17,241 nucleotides of DNA from CAG-217 sp963642245 (GTDB lineage: Bacteria; Bacillota; Clostridia; Oscillospirales; Acutalibacteraceae), in assembly GCA_963642245.1 (NCBI GenBank), contig CAVIFY010000046.1:1-17241 (forward strand). The letters are read 5' to 3'. Shown in pieces: positions 13,006-17,241 of this stretch (positions are counted from its first letter, which is position 1; the number at the start of each line of letters is the position of its first letter). The notes beneath the pieces are model-generated. The model worked only from the letters and a program-made list of their open reading frames with translations. It did not search any database and was not told the origin of the DNA. The translations under genes were made by a program, and so were the position numbers.

Positions 13006-14787
13006 TTATTTCTCCAGGTTGGCCTTTACGGTAGCCAGCTCGTCAGCCAGTTCCTTGGGCAGGTGATCGCCGAACTTTGCGTACAGCTCCTCAACGCCCT
13101 TCAGCTCTTCTTCCCAAGCAGCCTTATCCACATCCAGGATCTTGTCCAGCTGCTCCTCGGTCATATCCAGGCCGTCCAGGTTGATGTCCTTGGCATAAGG
13201 CAGGTAGCCGATGGCGGTCTCCTGAGCCTCGACCTTGCCCTCGCAGCGGTCGATGATCCAGTCCAGAACGCGCATATTGTCGCCAAAGCCGGGCCACAGG
13301 AAGTTGCCCTCATCGTCCTTACGGAACCAGTTTACATTGAAGATCTTGGGAGCCTTATCGGGATCCAGGGTCTGGCCGATCTCGATCCAGTGCTTCCAAT
13401 AATCGCCCATGTTATAGCCGCAGAAGGGCAGCATAGCCATGGGATCACGACGAACAACGCCCACAGCGCCGGTAGCGGCAGCGGTGGTCTCAGAGCCCAT
13501 TACGGAGCCAACGAACACACCGTGGTTCCAGCTCTTGGACTGGTACACCAGGGGAGTCAGCTTTGCACGACGACCGCCGAAGATGAAAGCGGAGATCGGC
13601 ACGCCCTGCGGGTTCTCAAACTCGGGAGAAATGCAGGGGCAGTTCTTTGCGGGAGCGGTGAAGCGGCTGTTGGGGTGTGCGCCCTTTTCGTCGCTGGTCT
13701 GGCCGTTCCAGGGGTTGCCCTTCCAGTCAATGGCATTGGTGGGCGGGTTCTTATCGAGACCTTCCCACCACACGGTGTTGTTGTCCATATTGTGGCAAAC
13801 ATTGGTGAAGATGGTGCCGCTCATGGTGGACTTCAGTGCGTTGGGGTTGGACTTCATATTGGTGCCGGGAGCCACGCCGAAGAAACCGTTCTCCGGGTTG
13901 ATGGCATACAGGCGGCCGTCCGGGCCCTTGCGGATCCAGGCGATATCGTCGCCGACGGTCCAGATCTTGTAGCCCTTCTTCTGATAGCCTTCCGGCGGGA
14001 TCAGCATAGCCAGGTTGGTCTTGCCGCAAGCAGACGGGAACGCAGCACACAGGTACTTGATCTCGCCTGAGGGCTTTTGCAGACCCAGGATCAGCATATG
14101 CTCAGCCTGCCACATCTCGTTCTTACCCAGGTAAGAAGCGATACGCAGAGCGAAGCACTTTTTGCCCAGCAGCACATTGCCGCCGTAAGCAGAGTTAACG
14201 GAAATAATGGTGTTGTCCTCCGGGAACTGGCAGATCCAGCGCTTCTCCGGGTCCACATTGCACTTGCAGTGCATACCGCGCACCCAGTCGTCAGAGTCGC
14301 CCAGTACATCCAGAACAGCCTTGCCGACTCTGGTCATGATGTTCATGTTCAGCACAACATAGATAGAATCGGTGATCTCGATACCGATCTTGGAGAAGGG
14401 AGAACCAACAGGACCCATGGAATAGGGAATGATATACATGGTTCTGCCCTCGTAAGCACCGGCAGCGATGTCATAGAGCATTTTATAAGCCTTGGCAGGC
14501 TCCATCCAGTGGTTGGTGGGGCCGGCGTCCTCTTCTTTTCTGGAGCAGATCAGAGTTCTGTCCTCCACACGGGCCACGTCGTTCTCTGCGGTTCTGTGCA
14601 GATAGCAGTCGGGCAGCAGCTCCTCGTTGAGCTTGATCATCTCGCCGGTCTCCACAGCCTCCGCCTTCAGGGCGTCGATCTGTTCCTTGGAGCCGTCGAT
14701 CCAAACGATCTTAGAGGGCTTGGTCAGTTCCACTTTTTCGTCCAGCCACGCAAGCAGGGACTTGTTGGAAGTCAAATTTGTTTCCAT
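13006..14787 (-). CDS. pckG: Phosphoenolpyruvate carboxykinase (GTP)
   Basis: The enzyme interconverts oxaloacetate and phosphoenolpyruvate using GTP/GDP. In anaerobic Clostridia it may run toward oxaloacetate as well as in gluconeogenesis. The 593-residue length and motifs fit the GTP class, not the roughly 540-residue ATP class. These include the kinase loop FPSACGKTN (250-258) with the reactive Cys254, metal-binding DD at 280-281, the FGGRR substrate loop, and an N-terminal CSRKEEDAGPTNHW segment. The ATG at 14785-14787 has AAAGGAG nine bases upstream. It is a single-gene unit with its own promoter (14853-14880) and terminator. A perfect 12-bp palindrome sits just upstream of the -35 box and could be an operator. 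Confidence 0.97.
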   Translation of the reverse strand: METNLTSNKSLLAWLDEKVELTKPSKIVWIDGSKEQIDALKAEAVETGEMIKLNEELLPDCYLHRTAENDVARVEDRTLICSRKEEDAGPTNHWMEPAKAYKMLYDIAAGAYEGRTMYIIPYSMGPVGSPFSKIGIEITDSIYVVLNMNIMTRVGKAVLDVLGDSDDWVRGMHCKCNVDPEKRWICQFPEDNTIISVNSAYGGNVLLGKKCFALRIASYLGKNEMWQAEHMLILGLQKPSGEIKYLCAAFPSACGKTNLAMLIPPEGYQKKGYKIWTVGDDIAWIRKGPDGRLYAINPENGFFGVAPGTNMKSNPNALKSTMSGTIFTNVCHNMDNNTVWWEGLDKNPPTNAIDWKGNPWNGQTSDEKGAHPNSRFTAPAKNCPCISPEFENPQGVPISAFIFGGRRAKLTPLVYQSKSWNHGVFVGSVMGSETTAAATGAVGVVRRDPMAMLPFCGYNMGDYWKHWIEIGQTLDPDKAPKIFNVNWFRKDDEGNFLWPGFGDNMRVLDWIIDRCEGKVEAQETAIGYLPYAKDINLDGLDMTEEQLDKILDVDKAAWEEELKGVEELYAKFGDHLPKELADELATVKANLEK

Positions 14788-14852
14788 AACTCTATTCTCC
14801 TTTAAGTTATTTGCAAAAAATCCAAAAAATCAGTGCATTTTTTGTTACTATC

Positions 14853-14880
14853 ATTATACCAAAAACGGCGAAAAATTCAA
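14853..14880 (-). promoter_or_regulatory. Extended -10 promoter of pckG
   Basis: Minus strand -35 TTGAAT (14875-14880), 16-bp spacer ending in TGG, -10 TATAAT (14853-14858). The TGn before the -10 box makes it an extended -10 promoter. The predicted leader is about 60 bases and AT-rich. Confidence 0.85.
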
Positions 14881-14890
14881 TAGATATGGC

Positions 14891-14902
14891 TTCTAATTAG
14901 AA
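14891..14902. promoter_or_regulatory. 12-bp perfect palindrome, candidate operator for pckG
   Basis: ttctaattagaa is identical to its reverse complement. Its centre lies about 50 bases upstream of the predicted pckG start and 10 bases from the -35 box, between the tsaD stop and the pckG promoter. An AT-rich context makes a chance palindrome possible. No regulator can be named. Confidence 0.35.
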
Positions 14903-14918
14903 CTTTTTCACAATTTTT

Positions 14919-15929
14919 TCAAAAAGTCGGTCTGTCTATTGGCATTGTTGCATAAGCGTTCAGGTCCGCCCCGGCGCGCACACCCGCCAAATATTCGTAA
15001 TAGCCCTGGGCGCCCACCATGGCGCCGTTGTCGCCGCAGTATTTCAGCGCCGGCAGGTGCAGCTGCCACCCCTTTTGGCGACACAGGCGGTCCGTTTCTC
15101 GCCGCAGGCGGGAGTTGGCGGACACACCGCCGGCCAGGGCGATGGAAGTGTAGCCGTAGTCCGTGGCGGCCTTTTCCAGCTTCTCCACCAGGCAGTCGGT
15201 AACGCCCTTTTGGAACGAGGCGGCCAGGTCGGCCACCGGCAGGGTCTCCCCTTTCTGTTCCATTCGGTGCACGGTGTTGATCACCGCCGTCTTTAGCCCG
15301 CTGAATGAGAAATCATAGGGCGTGTCCAGCCGGGGGTGGGGAAAGGCAAAGGCGTTCTCGTCCCCGGTAGGGGCGATCTTGTCTATGCTGATCCCGCCGG
15401 GGTACGGCAGCCCCAGGGTGCGCCCGGCCTTGTCCAGCGCCTCGCCGGCCGCGTCGTCCCGGGTCTTGCCCAGCACTTTATAAGTGGTGTAGTCCTCTAC
15501 CGCCACAATGTGGCTGTGGCCGCCGCTGACCACCAGGCAGAGAAACGGCGGTTGCAGATCGCCGGTAATATAATTGGCCGCCACATGGCTGCGCAGGTGG
15601 TGCACCGGCACCAGGGGCGTGTTTGTAGCCATAGCCAGCCCCTTGGCAAAGTTCACCCCCACCAGCAGGGCGCCGATCAGCCCGGGAGCGTAGGTCACCG
15701 CAATGGCGTCGATCCCGGCCATATCGCAGTTGGCGTCCGCCAGCGCCTGGCGCACCACGCCGCTGATACTCTCTGCATGGCGGCGAGAGGCGATCTCCGG
15801 CACCACGCCGCCGTAGAGCTTGTGCTCCTCCAGCGAGGTGGCGATCACATTGGACAGCACCTGCCGTCCGTCCTGCACCACGGCTGCCGCCGTCTCATCG
15901 CAGGAGCTTTCAATTCCTAAAATCCTCAT
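14919..15929 (-). CDS. tsaD: tRNA N6-adenosine threonylcarbamoyltransferase
   Basis: TsaD transfers the threonylcarbamoyl group from TsaC/TsaC2 product to A37 of ANN-decoding tRNAs, working with TsaB and TsaE. The 336-residue ASKHA-fold protein shows the N-terminal GIESSCDETAAAVV (5-18) and RRHAESI (49-55). It also has the Fe/Zn-binding histidines H111 and H115 (HHLRSH), VSGGHSHI (134-141), DDAAGEALDKAGR (158-170), LAGGVSANS (265-273), and metal-ligand D300 in YCGDNGAM. Its ATG overlaps the stop of the upstream membrane protein gene (ATGA), and AGAGGA lies upstream, so the two are probably translationally coupled. tsaB and tsaE, common partners nearby in other genomes, are not in this window. 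No clear terminator follows; only a weak AT-rich hairpin is seen. Confidence 0.97.
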   Translation of the reverse strand: MRILGIESSCDETAAAVVQDGRQVLSNVIATSLEEHKLYGGVVPEIASRRHAESISGVVRQALADANCDMAGIDAIAVTYAPGLIGALLVGVNFAKGLAMATNTPLVPVHHLRSHVAANYITGDLQPPFLCLVVSGGHSHIVAVEDYTTYKVLGKTRDDAAGEALDKAGRTLGLPYPGGISIDKIAPTGDENAFAFPHPRLDTPYDFSFSGLKTAVINTVHRMEQKGETLPVADLAASFQKGVTDCLVEKLEKAATDYGYTSIALAGGVSANSRLRRETDRLCRQKGWQLHLPALKYCGDNGAMVGAQGYYEYLAGVRAGADLNAYATMPIDRPTF

Positions 15930-17241
15930 TCTTGAATATCCTCTTGGGTCTTGACCGTTGGTATGGTCCGGCCGTTTTTCTCCGCAATGGCCAGCAGTTT
16001 TTTCTCCGTCGGGCCGCCGGGAACCAAGTCGCCCACATAGTAGGAATGGTCCTTGCCGTCTGAAATGGCGTAGCCGTTCTCCACCGGAGCAAATGCGCCG
16101 TCCTCGTCCGTCTCGCCCTCTACTTTGTAGATCCGCAGGTCCCGGTTCTCCACCTGCACCACCTGGAAAAGGGAGCCGTCCGGCGCGTAGCGCACATAGT
16201 CGGCGCCAATGCCGAAATTACTGGTGGCCGCATACACAGACAGCAGCACCATTACAAGCACACCTACAACGGCCTCCGCCACCTGCTTGCCGGTGCGGGC
16301 GCTCTCGTTCTCCCGGGCATAATAGGCCCGACTTTTTTCGTCCTTGGGATAAAAACACTTCATCAGCGCAGTGCCCAGCAGCACCTTACCGGCGCTGTAC
16401 ACGCCCAGAGCGCTGATCAACCCGAAAAGAACACACTTGGCCGTGCCCACGCTGATCTCCAGCGCACCGATGGGCAGCGTGTACTCCACCAGCCGAGTGC
16501 CCCGGAACAGCAGGGCACGCAGGCCGAACACCAGCACCATAGCCACCGCCAGCCCACCGGCGGCCAAAATGGCATTCACCTTGCGGGCACAGCGCTTATA
16601 CTGCCGCTCAAAATCCTGCTTGGCCTGTTCGGTTTGGTCCACCACTGTATTGCCCCGGCGCATATAGTCCAGCAGGCGGCGCTCGTAAAGGGTGTCCAAA
16701 TGGCCCTTGGCCTCTGCCTTTTCCAGCTGCCGCAGCAGCTTGGCGCTGTCCGTGGCGCCGGACACGGCGGTGACCATCGGGTGGGTGGGCAGCACGCCAA
16801 AGATCTCCTGATCCTCACCGTCCGGATCGTCCGGATCAAAGTGCTTGCCCCGCACGGCTTTCATATCCGCCAGTCGGTTGGCTTTCATCTGCGCCAAAAG
16901 CGGCGGCTCTGCCGCACGGCGCAGGTCATAATCGTACTTATGTACCGTCTCCAGCAGCTCCCGCACCAGTCCCGGCACCTCGCCGGTGGTGGAAAAGCCG
17001 CTGTGGTAATACTGGTTAAAATCCTCAATCTCCAGCACATTGAACATATCATAAAGGGTGAACCGCCCGGCGTCGCCGTAATCCAGATCTATGTCCAAAA
17101 AGTTCTCGGTAAGCAACATCACCGAGGGCAGATACCGCAGCCGCAGCCGGTATTCGCCGCAGTCAAACACGGCGATCAGCCGGTAGTCGTCTGCCGTGTG
17201 GCTCTCCTCAAAGCCCATAAACCGACCGTACAGCCCGGTGG
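15926..17241 (-). CDS. Membrane protein of unknown function, 5' end beyond the window
   Basis: Unrecognised protein. Counting from the methionine at 17218, 430 residues are visible, but the frame stays open to the window edge and no ribosome site precedes that methionine, so the true start is probably outside. The first about 210 residues are charged and soluble, with an aromatic, acidic start (DYRLIAVFDCGEYRLRLRYL) and acidic DPDDPDGEDQE (128-138). A helical charged stretch at 160-212 may be coiled coil. Three hydrophobic segments follow at about 214-236, 258-284 and 313-334. The last about 95 residues are polar and would lie on the other side of the membrane. The gene overlaps tsaD by four bases. 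No enzyme motif was recognised. Confidence 0.75.
   Translation of the reverse strand, partial: TGLYGRFMGFEESHTADDYRLIAVFDCGEYRLRLRYLPSVMLLTENFLDIDLDYGDAGRFTLYDMFNVLEIEDFNQYYHSGFSTTGEVPGLVRELLETVHKYDYDLRRAAEPPLLAQMKANRLADMKAVRGKHFDPDDPDGEDQEIFGVLPTHPMVTAVSGATDSAKLLRQLEKAEAKGHLDTLYERRLLDYMRRGNTVVDQTEQAKQDFERQYKRCARKVNAILAAGGLAVAMVLVFGLRALLFRGTRLVEYTLPIGALEISVGTAKCVLFGLISALGVYSAGKVLLGTALMKCFYPKDEKSRAYYARENESARTGKQVAEAVVGVLVMVLLSVYAATSNFGIGADYVRYAPDGSLFQVVQVENRDLRIYKVEGETDEDGAFAPVENGYAISDGKDHSYYVGDLVPGGPTEKKLLAIAEKNGRTIPTVKTQEDIQE

Noticed and set aside
14880..14918. Possible tsaD terminator from ACTTTTT/AAAAAGT pairing
   Set aside because: The stem is only A-T pairs with few G-C, the T run is not placed after it, and it is adjacent to the pckG promoter; not convincing.

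Overview
The window (about 17.2 kb, GC-rich, every confident gene on the minus strand) looks like chromosomal core-metabolism DNA from an anaerobic Firmicute of class Clostridia. A gut Oscillospirales/Ruminococcaceae-type organism is my best guess. The reasons are a leucine T-box leader, a long 'type 2' LeuA, a GTP-type PEP carboxykinase, the pgk-tpiA-gpmI order, Shine-Dalgarno sites of the AAGGAG type, and intergenic spaces full of short GC-rich hairpin repeats. The taxonomic call is inference; there is no rRNA gene in the window.

Layout, read 5'->3' on the minus strand (right to left). (1) 17241-14919: a three-segment membrane protein of unknown function, cut by the window edge, overlaps tsaD (tRNA t6A synthesis) by ATGA. 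(2) 14880-12957: pckG with its own extended -10 promoter and a UUCG-loop terminator. (3) 12935-12379: a repeat-rich, gene-free stretch. (4) 12254-8495: the glycolytic operon pgk-tpiA-gpmI, with a TTGCAA-N17-TATAAT promoter and a strong terminator. (5) 8438-6222: a LysR regulator followed by a MetE-type (YxjG/YxjH-like) methyltransferase. The second gene has its own promoter and a MET-box-like palindrome near -66. (6) 6214-5282: a class I SAM methyltransferase with its own promoter, bounded by 21-bp exact direct repeats. (7) 5280-4915: another repeat block. (8) 4900-4207: a phosphoribosyltransferase-like protein without the usual acidic pair. (9) 4198-228: the leucine operon: promoter, T-box leader, leuA, a Tam-like methyltransferase, leuB, terminator. 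(10) 206-1: more hairpin repeats.

The most interesting gene is the methyltransferase tightly coupled between leuA and leuB. It resembles trans-aconitate methyltransferases, and the yeast enzyme of that family is known to methylate 3-isopropylmalate, the substrate of LeuB. An isopropylmalate methyltransferase built into a T-box-controlled leucine operon is therefore a specific, testable idea. leuC and leuD are not in the window.

The other striking signal is the set of intergenic hairpin repeats. At least nine short hairpins carry a constant GTAG/CTAC end and arms that differ between copies but always by paired, compensating changes. A second composite repeat family has interchangeable hairpins in the same way.
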